Source: Chthonomonas sp. UBA2391 | Lineage (GTDB): Bacteria; Armatimonadota; Fimbriimonadia; Fimbriimonadales; Fimbriimonadaceae | DNA: 23,683 nt | NCBI GenBank assembly: GCA_002343825.1 | Contig: DDSL01000151.1 | Coordinates: forward strand, 29,388 to 53,070 | Direction of reading: 5' to 3' | Shown here: positions 6,710 through 13,926 of the stretch, piece after piece | Layout: every line of letters begins with the position of its first letter | Position numbering within the stretch: position 1 is the first letter of the stretch | Translations under genes and position numbers: made by a program | Notes under the pieces: generated by a model | Seen by the model: only the letters and a program-made list of their open reading frames with translations | The model's database searches: none | What the model was told of the DNA's origin: nothing

Positions 6710-7459
6710 ATGAATCTCGAAGAAATCACTATGAATCGACGTGCGCTGCTCAAGGCCGCCGCGATCACCGGAGCGGGTGCCCTACTCGGAGGAGTCCTGG
6801 CCGGATGCGGCGGAAGCGGAGTCGCGGTTGCCGACACGAGCCTCGATGGAACCATTCTCGGAGCGGCGAAGATTGCTGAGGCTCTCGCCACCACCATGTA
6901 CACGGCGATCATCGAGGATGCCGCGTTTTTCGCCGACCTCTCGCCCGAAGATCAGTCTTACATCACGGCCGCCCGTGACCAGGAGAAGTTCCACTATGAC
7001 CTCTTGAAAGCGGCGACGGGAGGGACAGATGCCCAACTCTCATACTTTTTCCCAACCGGGATGTTCACCGATCTCGCGACGACCATCAACACGCTGGTGA
7101 CCCTCGAAGATGCCTTCATCGCCGCTTATCTGATTGGGGTGAAAGATCTTAGTAGCCCCGCGCTTCGGGTCTTGGCGGCCCAGATCATGGGAGTGGAAAG
7201 CGATCACCGCACCCTGGCCCGCTTGATCGGAGATGAACTCGGCCTCACGCAGATCACTGGCTTAAGTGGCACCCCCGAAGAGGTTGATCCTCCCAACAAC
7301 AACGTCTATGAGCGGACCTATGGTCTGACGAGCATCGACCAAGTGGTCGCCGCCCTTACCCCGTTCCTCTCGGCCGGGACCGACACGGTGGAAAAAGTCT
7401 TCCGTCCAGCCTATCAACCCAGCAACATGGGGCTGTATCCCAATCCAGCAAACGGCTAG
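6710..7459 (+). CDS. Tat-exported ferritin-like domain lipoprotein
   Basis: A 249-residue protein of the ferritin-like family that includes desiccation-associated bacterial proteins (Ferritin_2 type). The N-terminus has a twin-arginine motif (NRRALLKAAA, Arg10-Arg11) and a lipobox LAGC with Cys33, so it is probably exported folded and then lipid-anchored. The four-helix bundle carries two ExxH motifs, E92-K-F-H95 and E163-S-D-H166, plus Glu57 and Glu133 on partner helices: the expected di-metal ligands. Iron binding or oxidation outside the cytoplasm is likely but not proven; the substrate is unknown. ATG 6710 has AGGA nine bases upstream; ATG 6731 also gives a complete Tat signal and is the alternative. 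It is followed after 12 bases by a histidine kinase gene, suggesting cotranscription. Confidence 0.87.
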   Translation: MNLEEITMNRRALLKAAAITGAGALLGGVLAGCGGSGVAVADTSLDGTILGAAKIAEALATTMYTAIIEDAAFFADLSPEDQSYITAARDQEKFHYDLLKAATGGTDAQLSYFFPTGMFTDLATTINTLVTLEDAFIAAYLIGVKDLSSPALRVLAAQIMGVESDHRTLARLIGDELGLTQITGLSGTPEEVDPPNNNVYERTYGLTSIDQVVAALTPFLSAGTDTVEKVFRPAYQPSNMGLYPNPANG

Positions 7460-7471
7460 ACTTTCGCCAAG

Positions 7472-9061
7472 ATGCCCTTCTCGAAGTCGTCGGTTGCCCT
7501 CCGAGCGATGCAACCCGGAGAGCGCGATGGAGTCCTGAGATCGATCTTGGGATCGGTGGAGGTCGGAGTCATGTTGACCGACCTCCACCACACCACCCTC
7601 GTCACCAACGAGAAGCTGGGGGAGCTCTTTGGCTTTGCCCACCAGGATGCGGTCCGCGAAGATCCTGAAGCCGTACGGCAGTGGGTCGCCAATCGGATCG
7701 CGGACTACCAGGATTGGCTCGCCAATCTTGACCAAGTCTACCGAGACCCCCTGACCATTCAAGAAGATCATTTAGTTCTCAAGGATCCATATGCGGTCCT
7801 CGAACGCCATACCCGACCAGTCCAAGACGAGAACGGTGTCCCCTTTGCCCGGCTCTGGACCTTTACCGACCGGACGGCCGAGTTCGACCGCCGCCGGATC
7901 CAGGATCTCATCCAGGAGATCAGCCTGTACTTTGACCCTCGGCCGAGCGCCGTCTACCGAAGGATCGTTCGGGGGTTGAGCGACTTCTACAACACGACGA
8001 GCGTGCTCAGCATTCTGGAAGGCGACCTCATGCGCTTCCAGGCGATTGCGAGTCCGATTCCCGAGGTCGCGGCCATGACCCAGAACGAACTGGCCAACAC
8101 CTATTGCCAGTTCTGCCTGGAGGTCGATGCCCCTTTCGTCATCCAGAACGCCCTTGAGAACCCTCGGACGGCCCAGGTGCTCCCCGCCACCGTGGGGGTA
8201 ACTCGTTACGTAGGGGTTCCACTGCGGACCTCGGACCGAAGAGTGATCGGAACTCTCTGTATCCTCGACCATCACAGCTCGACAAAGGTCACCGAGGACG
8301 ATCTGCGCCTCCTTTCGGTCATGGGGATGCGGGTGAGCGGTGAGCTTGAGAGGGAGGCCCACCTTCGGTCGCTGGAGCAGGACTTGGAGTCCGCGGAATC
8401 CAAGATGATCCAAAGCGAAAAGCTCGCGATCACCGGAACCTTAGCAGCTTCGATCGCTCACGATATCCGCAATATCGTGAGCGCGATTCAGCTCGATCTC
8501 TCGATGCCTGGGGGGGCCGAGGAGTCGCGGCTAGATGCGGTCAAGACCCACCTCGACCGATTCAACATCCTTTCTGCCCGGCTCCTTTCTTATGCCAAGC
8601 CAGCCCAAATCGCCCGATCTCGGGTGAGCCTGGCCGAGTGTGTTCACCGGATGTACCAGCTCCTCATTCCGTCGCTTGGTCTGGCGGGTGTCCAACTGGA
8701 GGTGCGGTTGCCTCCCGAACTTCCCGACGTCTTGGGGGATGCGGCCCGGCTGGAGCACCTCTTTATGAACCTCTTTCTAAACGCCCTTCAGGTGACCCCA
8801 CCCGGCGGCCAGATCTTGGTCGAGGGCCGGGTGAGCCCCGAGTGGGTTGTTGTCGAGGTTTCGGACACTGGACCAGGCATGACACCTCAGCAGATCGAGA
8901 AAGCTTTCGACGCCTTCCAGAGCTCCCGGCCCGATGGCTTTGGTCTTGGCCTCTATAGTTGTCGCCAGATTTTGCGGGAGGTTGGGGGCGAGATCGAGAT
9001 CGAATCCCAAGCCGGTGGGGGCACGACGATGCGACTGCGCTTTCCTGTGGAGGCCCCATGA
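7472..9061 (+). CDS. Soluble PAS-GAF sensor histidine kinase
   Basis: A 529-residue kinase with no membrane segment. A PAS-like domain (about 20-135) is followed by a GAF domain (about 150-290, containing TYCQFCLE and YVGVPLR). A coiled linker (290-318) leads to a HisKA-type dimerisation helix with phospho-His330 (SIAHDIRN). The ATPase domain has an N box NLFLNALQ (about 433-440), G1 DTGPGM (465-470) and G2 GFGLGLY (489-495). It probably senses a cytosolic signal; cofactor and ligand are unknown. The stop overlaps the response regulator start (ATGA), making these a cognate pair. The start lacks a clear ribosome site; ATG 7508 is a possible alternative. Cotranscription with the ferritin-like lipoprotein suggests a redox, iron or envelope-stress input, which is inference. 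Confidence 0.92.
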   Translation: MPFSKSSVALRAMQPGERDGVLRSILGSVEVGVMLTDLHHTTLVTNEKLGELFGFAHQDAVREDPEAVRQWVANRIADYQDWLANLDQVYRDPLTIQEDHLVLKDPYAVLERHTRPVQDENGVPFARLWTFTDRTAEFDRRRIQDLIQEISLYFDPRPSAVYRRIVRGLSDFYNTTSVLSILEGDLMRFQAIASPIPEVAAMTQNELANTYCQFCLEVDAPFVIQNALENPRTAQVLPATVGVTRYVGVPLRTSDRRVIGTLCILDHHSSTKVTEDDLRLLSVMGMRVSGELEREAHLRSLEQDLESAESKMIQSEKLAITGTLAASIAHDIRNIVSAIQLDLSMPGGAEESRLDAVKTHLDRFNILSARLLSYAKPAQIARSRVSLAECVHRMYQLLIPSLGLAGVQLEVRLPPELPDVLGDAARLEHLFMNLFLNALQVTPPGGQILVEGRVSPEWVVVEVSDTGPGMTPQQIEKAFDAFQSSRPDGFGLGLYSCRQILREVGGEIEIESQAGGGTTMRLRFPVEAP

Positions 9062-9735
9062 TCCTCGTCTGTGATGACGACCTCTTTTTGGCCCGGAGCC
9101 TGGGTCGGCTTTTGACCTCTCACAAGTTCGCGGTCGAGACGGTCCACAGTGTCGCCGATGCCTGGAAAACCATTCAGGCCTTTCCACCGGAACTCCTCGT
9201 CCTTGATCTCAGCTTGCCCGATGGTGATGGCACCGAACTCTGCAGCCGGATCCGAACGAAGTACGACTTCCCGATCTTGATGCTCACTTCGCGAGGCGAC
9301 TCGATCGACAAAGTCACCGGGTTGGGTCTTGGGGCCGATGACTATCTCACCAAGCCGTTCGACCCCCATGAACTCGTGGCGCGGATTCAAGCATTGATGC
9401 GCCGCGCCGCGCCGCGCACACCTCAGGTGGTCTCGAACCTCACCCTCGGGGACCTCGTCATCGATCAAGCCCAGCATGAAGTCCGGGTGAGGGCGGTCGC
9501 CCTGAGCCTGACCGAAACCGAGTACTCGCTCTTACACTACTTGGTTCAAAACGCCCAGCGGTCGGTGAGCCGGGATGAGATCTACCGAGCCGTTTGGGGC
9601 TATGCCGCTGGCGAGGGCAGCAATTCTTTGGACGTTCTCATCTACCGCGTTCGTACGAAGCTAAGCCAGGCTGGGTCGGGGCAGACCATCGCCACGATCC
9701 GCGGCTTTGGCTATCGGATGCGGGATCGGGCTTAG
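9058..9735 (+). CDS. OmpR/PhoB-family response regulator
   Basis: A 225-residue regulator. The receiver domain (1-115) has acidic pocket Asp6/Asp7, phospho-acceptor Asp50 (LLVLDLSLPDGDG), Thr77 (LMLTSRG) and Lys99 (LTKPFDP). The DNA-binding domain (about 130-225) is a winged helix with LTETEYSLLHYL, the recognition-helix region SLDVLIYRVRTKL and the terminal hairpin TIRGFGYRM. ATG 9058 is chosen over upstream starts because it begins directly at the first receiver strand and overlaps the kinase stop as ATGA. It is expected to be phosphorylated by the upstream kinase. The ATGAAC repeats at 5644-5678, spaced near 10-11 bp as OmpR-family boxes often are, are a plausible target. Its stop touches the stop of the convergent amidase gene with no base between. 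Confidence 0.95.
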   Translation: MILVCDDDLFLARSLGRLLTSHKFAVETVHSVADAWKTIQAFPPELLVLDLSLPDGDGTELCSRIRTKYDFPILMLTSRGDSIDKVTGLGLGADDYLTKPFDPHELVARIQALMRRAAPRTPQVVSNLTLGDLVIDQAQHEVRVRAVALSLTETEYSLLHYLVQNAQRSVSRDEIYRAVWGYAAGEGSNSLDVLIYRVRTKLSQAGSGQTIATIRGFGYRMRDRA

Positions 9736-10419
9736 TTACCTCTTGGCGGGATCGGCGGCGAGGGCGGCTTTGACTCCGGCGAGCAGGGCCCGGGCCATCT
9801 TGGTGCGTCCGGCCGCGCTGGCCATGAACCGGTCGTCACCGTCGTTGTTCAAGACGGCCATCTCGACCAGGATGCTGGGGACCTTGGAGTGGATCGACCC
9901 CACGAGGGCTCCCTTCTTCGCCCCGACGGCGGTTTTCTGTTCGGTCCGTAGGCCTCGATCTTCGAGACTGCCCGCAAGGCCTTCGCCCCACGCCCGGTGG
10001 AAGGCGCTCGCCATCGGCTTAACTCGCTGAAGGACCTCCTTGCTGGGCCCGGTGACTTTTCCATCGCGGCCCTGGCGGTCGGCAAAGAAGGTCGCAAACC
10101 CCGATTCGCCGGGGGCGTGATCGCAGTGCAACCGCAGCATCAGGTCGGCCTTCGCCGCGTTCGCGATCTCGGCCCGGCGCTTATTGGTGACCTTTTCGCG
10201 CATGGACTTCTTGGTCATCACAACGGTGTAGCCCTCCTTCTTGAGGAGCGGTTCGAGTTCTTTGGCAACCAGCCAAACGGCTTCCAGTTCGGTGATCCTT
10301 TTGCCCCGAGTTCCTGGCCCGATCTCGCTGGGATGACCAGGGTCTAGGCAGATGATCGGCTTCGCACCTACGGCCCAGCCGATGCAGAAAAAGACCAAGG
10401 CCATGATCCAGCGAAGCAT
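9736..10419 (-). CDS. N-acetylmuramoyl-L-alanine amidase (Amidase_3)
   Basis: A zinc amidase that cuts the bond between muramic acid and the stem peptide, used in wall remodelling and cell separation. 227 residues: a signal peptide or anchor (1-19, WIMALVFFCIGWAVGA) followed directly by the catalytic domain. Zinc ligands are His29 (LDPGH), Glu44 (RITELE) and His98 (LRLHCDH); catalytic Glu186 lies in SILVEMAVL. No SPOR, AMIN or SH3 targeting domain is present. The start is ATG 10419, which begins the signal sequence; no Shine-Dalgarno sequence is visible and ATG 10404 is possible. The gene is divergent from the holin-like gene and convergent with the response regulator. Confidence 0.92.
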   Translation of the reverse strand: MLRWIMALVFFCIGWAVGAKPIICLDPGHPSEIGPGTRGKRITELEAVWLVAKELEPLLKKEGYTVVMTKKSMREKVTNKRRAEIANAAKADLMLRLHCDHAPGESGFATFFADRQGRDGKVTGPSKEVLQRVKPMASAFHRAWGEGLAGSLEDRGLRTEQKTAVGAKKGALVGSIHSKVPSILVEMAVLNNDGDDRFMASAAGRTKMARALLAGVKAALAADPAKR

Positions 10420-10447
10420 CGAAAAGGAGGCTACCCGCTCAACCGGA

Positions 10448-10453
10448 TACAAT
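10448..10453 (+). promoter_or_regulatory. Candidate -10 element for the holin-like/yvcK operon
   Basis: TACAAT is one base from the sigma-70 consensus and lies 13 bases before the GTG start, between divergent genes. No good -35 is seen (17 bp upstream reads AGGAGG). It would give a very short leader. Confidence 0.35.
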
Positions 10454-10466
10454 TGCCGGAAGTATC

Positions 10467-10865
10467 GTGCGGACCTTCCTCGTTAAATGGGCTTTGATGG
10501 TGGTCGCGTTGGTCTTGTCGGCCTTCTTGACCTCACTCTTCGTGAAGGGCTTCACCGTGGCGTACAGCTCCGCCGGTGAGATCTTTGCGCTCTTCCTCGG
10601 GGTCGGGGTGATCGCTCTCCTAAACGCGACGGTAGGTACCCTGCTCAACCTCCTGACCCTGCCCTTGAGCTGCATTACACTCGGTCTCTTTCGCTGGGTC
10701 GTGAATGCGCTTGTCTTCAATATGGCCGGGCAAGTTTCGATCGGGTTCCGCACCGAGAACTTCACCGCCGCCTTCATCGGCGCGACCCTCTACACCCTGA
10801 TCGGGAGTTCGTTGACGACCTTGTTCGCTCCGGACGAAAAGGACAAGAAAAAGAAGCGTGATTAG
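10467..10865 (+). CDS. Phage-holin-4-family membrane protein (PF04020-like)
   Basis: A 132-residue integral membrane protein with about four hydrophobic helices and a lysine-rich cytoplasmic tail (KDKKKKRD). The family pattern is visible: IALLNATVGTLLNLLTLPLSCITLGLF, then NALVF and a C-terminal GATLYTLIGSSL segment. Despite the family name, chromosomal members of this type are widespread and not usually phage lysis genes; their function is unsettled. The GTG start has only a weak GGAAG upstream. The last eight bases overlap yvcK, so it is the first gene of the yvcK-gmk-coaBC operon. Sharing an operon with YvcK, which affects cell wall and morphology in other bacteria, suggests an envelope role (inference). 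Confidence 0.8.
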   Translation: MRTFLVKWALMVVALVLSAFLTSLFVKGFTVAYSSAGEIFALFLGVGVIALLNATVGTLLNLLTLPLSCITLGLFRWVVNALVFNMAGQVSIGFRTENFTAAFIGATLYTLIGSSLTTLFAPDEKDKKKKRD

Positions 10866-12168
10866 CAGGCACCGCATCCGGCGATTGATGGCTCCGACCG
10901 CCGGGTTACGGTGGGCGGGTCTATTTGTCTTCGTCGGACTGGTGACCTTTATGCTGGGCTTCGGACTCAGCTTCTTCCATCGGGTTGTGCCGCAGATCCA
11001 AAAAGTCGCTCTGGCCTGGGATGATGGGATCGCGCAGTTCGTCGGCCGCGATAAGGTCGACCAAGCCAACCACCTTTTGGGCGGAGCATTGCTGCTGCTC
11101 GGAGTGATCCTCATCGTAAAAGGCGTCCGAGATGGCGTCCGACGGGTGGTCGAGATTCTCAACCCCTCCATGAAGGACGGCAAGGTGGTGAACGTCTTGG
11201 TGCGGCGCCAGCAACTCGCGGCTGGGCCCCGCATCGTCGCTCTCGGTGGGGGGACCGGTCTCAGCACCCTGCTCCGCGGCCTCAAGCAGCATTCCAGCAA
11301 CATCACCGCCGTCGTGACCGTGACCGATGATGGCGGAAGTAGCGGGCGACTGAGCAAAGAACTTGGCATCATTCCCCCCGGTGACATCCGCAACTGCCTT
11401 GTGGCCCTCGCCGACGCCGAAAAGCTGATGACCGATGTCTTCCAGCATCGGTTCAAGAATGCCCGGGGATCGCTGGCCGGGCACTCGCTGGGGAACCTGC
11501 TGATCGCCGGCCTGGTGGATCAGTGCGGCGGCGACTTCGACAAGGCCCTCAGCATGGCCAGCGAGGTTCTCAACATCCGCGGTCGGGTCACGCCCTCGAC
11601 GCTCGACCAGGTGCGCCTAAGAGCCGTGCTCGAAGATGGCACCGAGGTCTGCGGCGAGACCGCGATCGTCGAATCAGGGCGGAGGATCCGCCGGATCTTC
11701 CTCGATCCGGGCGAAGTTAAGGCCTTTCCCGATTCGCTGGCCGCGATCCGCGAGGCCGATCTGATCGTCGTGGGGCCGGGGAGCGTCTTCACCAGCGTGA
11801 TCCCCAATCTCTTGGTCCCCGGAATCAGCGAAGCCCTGGCCGAAGCCGAGGCTCCGAAGGTTTATGTCTGCAACGTGATGACCCAGCCCGGGGAAAGCGA
11901 TCAATTCACGGCCAGCGAGCACGTCAGCGCGATCATCGCCAACGTCGACCGCAAGGTCTTTGACTACGTCGTGGTGAATACTGGAACACCCAGTTCGGTG
12001 ACGTTGGAGAAGTATCGCAGTAGCGACCAGTACTTCGTCGATCCGGACATCGAGCGGATCCGTGCGATGGGCCTTCGCGCCATCGTCGGCAACTTTATGA
12101 ACGAAAGCGACTACGTTCGGCACGACCCGCTCAAGGTCGCACAACGCCTGGTGGACCTTCTCCAATGA
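10858..12168 (+). CDS. yvcK: YvcK/CofD-like protein with N-terminal membrane anchor
   Basis: A 436-residue member of the YvcK (gluconeogenesis factor) family, which binds UDP-sugars and in Bacillus is needed for normal shape and growth on gluconeogenic carbon sources. Two N-terminal membrane helices (about 18-40 and 72-90) precede the CofD-like Rossmann core. Core motifs: VALGGGTGLSTLLRGL (127-142), VTVTDDGGSSGRL (153-165), PPGDIRNCLVALA (173-185), GHSLGNLL, GPGSVFTSVIPNLLVPGI and NVMTQPGE. The anchored form differs from the soluble Bacillus protein; similar N-terminal extensions are known in other phyla. The GTG start overlaps the previous gene by eight bases, and the stop shares ATGA with gmk. 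Enzyme activity is not established for this family. Confidence 0.93.
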   Translation: MISRHRIRRLMAPTAGLRWAGLFVFVGLVTFMLGFGLSFFHRVVPQIQKVALAWDDGIAQFVGRDKVDQANHLLGGALLLLGVILIVKGVRDGVRRVVEILNPSMKDGKVVNVLVRRQQLAAGPRIVALGGGTGLSTLLRGLKQHSSNITAVVTVTDDGGSSGRLSKELGIIPPGDIRNCLVALADAEKLMTDVFQHRFKNARGSLAGHSLGNLLIAGLVDQCGGDFDKALSMASEVLNIRGRVTPSTLDQVRLRAVLEDGTEVCGETAIVESGRRIRRIFLDPGEVKAFPDSLAAIREADLIVVGPGSVFTSVIPNLLVPGISEALAEAEAPKVYVCNVMTQPGESDQFTASEHVSAIIANVDRKVFDYVVVNTGTPSSVTLEKYRSSDQYFVDPDIERIRAMGLRAIVGNFMNESDYVRHDPLKVAQRLVDLLQ

Positions 12169-12719
12169 GCACCGGGCGCCTCCTTATCTTCTCAGGCCCC
12201 AGCGGAGTCGGAAAGGACACCCTGCTCGACCTCTGGATGGCCCGGAACCCACGGCTGAAGCGGGTCTGCGCGGCCACGACGCGGACTCCCCGGACGGGCG
12301 AACGCGAGGGAGTCGACTACTTCTTCCTCAGCCGGGAGGAGTTTGAGCGCCTCATCGCCGAGGGCCGGTTTTTGGAACATGCCGAATACGCCGGCAACTA
12401 CTACGGCACCCCGATTGAGCCGATGGAGGCCCTGCTTGCCGAGGGGCTGGTAGCCGTCCTCAAAATCGAGACTCAGGGAGCTCTTCAGGTCATGGAAAAG
12501 CGCCCCGAGGCCGTGAGTATCTTCATTCTCCCGCCATCGCTGGAGGTACTGAGAGAGCGGATCGTGGGGCGGGGAACCGAAGACCCCGCAGCCCTGCAAC
12601 GGCGCCTCGTCGAAGCCGAAAACGAAATCGCCCTGAGTGAGCGGTACCAGTTTCAGATCGTTAATGACGACCTGGAAACCGCGCTGGCCGATCTGGAAGA
12701 TATCCTGGAGAGGTCATGA
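12165..12719 (+). CDS. gmk: Guanylate kinase
   Basis: Phosphorylates GMP to GDP with ATP in cytosolic purine nucleotide synthesis. 184 residues, slightly shorter than the usual ~200. The P-loop is SGPSGVGKDT (10-19), with Asp where Ser is common. The GMP-binding motif TTRTPRTGEREGVDYFFL (38-55) and YYGTP are present. The lid region RGTED.AALQRRL with its arginines and the final NDDL segment complete the fold. ETQGA replaces the usual DVQGA at the Walker B-like strand, a mild variation. Start and stop overlap both neighbours as ATGA. In many genomes rpoZ lies between gmk and coaBC; it is absent here. Confidence 0.97.
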   Translation: MSTGRLLIFSGPSGVGKDTLLDLWMARNPRLKRVCAATTRTPRTGEREGVDYFFLSREEFERLIAEGRFLEHAEYAGNYYGTPIEPMEALLAEGLVAVLKIETQGALQVMEKRPEAVSIFILPPSLEVLRERIVGRGTEDPAALQRRLVEAENEIALSERYQFQIVNDDLETALADLEDILERS

Positions 12720-13897
12720 GGATCATTCTGGGAGTGAGTGGAAGCGTCGCCGCCTATCGGGCGTGCGACCTGGCGCGCGAACTCATGAGGCAAGGCCACC
12801 AGGTCCGGGTTTGCCTCACCGATTCCGCGCAGAACTTCGTGACACCTGCCCTGTTCGAGGCGCTAACCGGGCAGCCCTGCCTGGTCGATACCTTTGATGA
12901 GCCCGACCGGGGACGGATGGCCCACATTGACTGGGCCCGAGCCGCGGATCTCGTTTTGGTGGCACCGGCGACGGCGAATACCCTCGCTAAGCTGGCCCAC
13001 GGAGTCGCTGACGACATGCTCACGACCCTCGCCGTGGCGAGCCAAGCCCCGCTGATGGTGGTCCCGGCGATGAACCCCACCATGTACTCCAGTCCGGGGG
13101 TGCTGCAGGCGCGGGGGATCCTGATGGATCGAGGGGCCGAGTGGCTGGAACCGAGCACCGGCGATGTGGCCTGCGGCGAGAATGGACAAGGCAAGTTTCC
13201 GCCCATCGAGGTGATCGTCCATGAGGTTCAAGAAGTGCTTTCGCGGTCGAACCAACTGGCGGGGCAAACGGTGCTGATTAGCAGCGGCCCGACCCAGGAA
13301 CCGATTGACATCGCCCGGTATCTGACCAACCGGAGCAGCGGAAAGATGGGTGCCGCGCTCGCCCGTGCCGCGCTGAGGATGGGTGCGCGGGTGATCGTGG
13401 TGGCGGGACCACAACGCGCCCGGCTCCCGGTCGAGGCCGAGATCATTCCCGTCCAGACCGCCATCGAGATGCGCGACCGGATGGTCGAGATGGCCCCCGG
13501 CGCGGACTGGATCGTCGGCGTGGCTGCGGTCGCCGATTATCGCCCGGCTTCGCCCTCTCTGGGCAAGATCCGGCGTTCGTCTGAGCCGCTGCAACTGGAA
13601 CTTTTGCCCAATCCCGACGTTTTGGCCGAAGCGGTGGCCGCCGCTCGCCCGGGCACGCGGGCCATCGGCTTTGCCGCCGAGGTCGGTGACGACCCTGAGG
13701 TGATCGCAGGAAAGCTGGAGCGGAAAAATCTCTCCGCGATCGCAATCAACGACGTCGCCGGAGCCGAAACGGGATTCGAAAGCGAGACCAACCAGATCAC
13801 GCTTCAGTTCCGCGATGGCGAACGCATCGCCAGCGAGAAGATGAGCAAATCAGCCCTCGCCCGCTGGCTGTTCGAGCAGGCATTGAGTAGGAGCTAG
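12716..13897 (+). CDS. coaBC: Bifunctional phosphopantothenoylcysteine decarboxylase/synthetase
   Basis: Carries out two successive steps of coenzyme A synthesis: ligation of cysteine to 4'-phosphopantothenate (CoaB, C-terminal) and FMN-dependent decarboxylation (CoaC, N-terminal). In the 393 residues, CoaC occupies 1-175 with GVSGSVAAY, catalytic His70 (MAHIDWARAADLVLVAPATANT), Asn120 in PAMNPTMY and Cys153 in ACGENGQGKF. CoaB covers about 182-393, with SSGPTQEPIDIARYLTNRSSGKMG (189-212), AAVADYRP (270-277), Lys284 and the IAINDV segment. ATG 12716 overlaps the gmk stop. It is the last gene of the operon; a hairpin covers its stop codon. Confidence 0.97.
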   Translation: MRIILGVSGSVAAYRACDLARELMRQGHQVRVCLTDSAQNFVTPALFEALTGQPCLVDTFDEPDRGRMAHIDWARAADLVLVAPATANTLAKLAHGVADDMLTTLAVASQAPLMVVPAMNPTMYSSPGVLQARGILMDRGAEWLEPSTGDVACGENGQGKFPPIEVIVHEVQEVLSRSNQLAGQTVLISSGPTQEPIDIARYLTNRSSGKMGAALARAALRMGARVIVVAGPQRARLPVEAEIIPVQTAIEMRDRMVEMAPGADWIVGVAAVADYRPASPSLGKIRRSSEPLQLELLPNPDVLAEAVAAARPGTRAIGFAAEVGDDPEVIAGKLERKNLSAIAINDVAGAETGFESETNQITLQFRDGERIASEKMSKSALARWLFEQALSRS

Positions 13898-13926
13898 GAC
13901 CTCTCTCAAGCCGGAGGCTGCTCCTA
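13888..13926. terminator. Bidirectional stem-loop over two convergent stop codons
   Basis: TAGGAGC (13888-13894) pairs with GCTCCTA (13920-13926), with an inner CCTC/GAGG stem (13900-13903/13914-13917). The outer arms include most of the coaBC stop region and the xylB stop. No T-tract follows on either strand. Confidence 0.55.

Noticed and set aside
10467..10865. Prophage indicated by a holin-family gene
   Set aside because: No other phage genes; this holin-4 family is common in chromosomes and here lies in a housekeeping operon.
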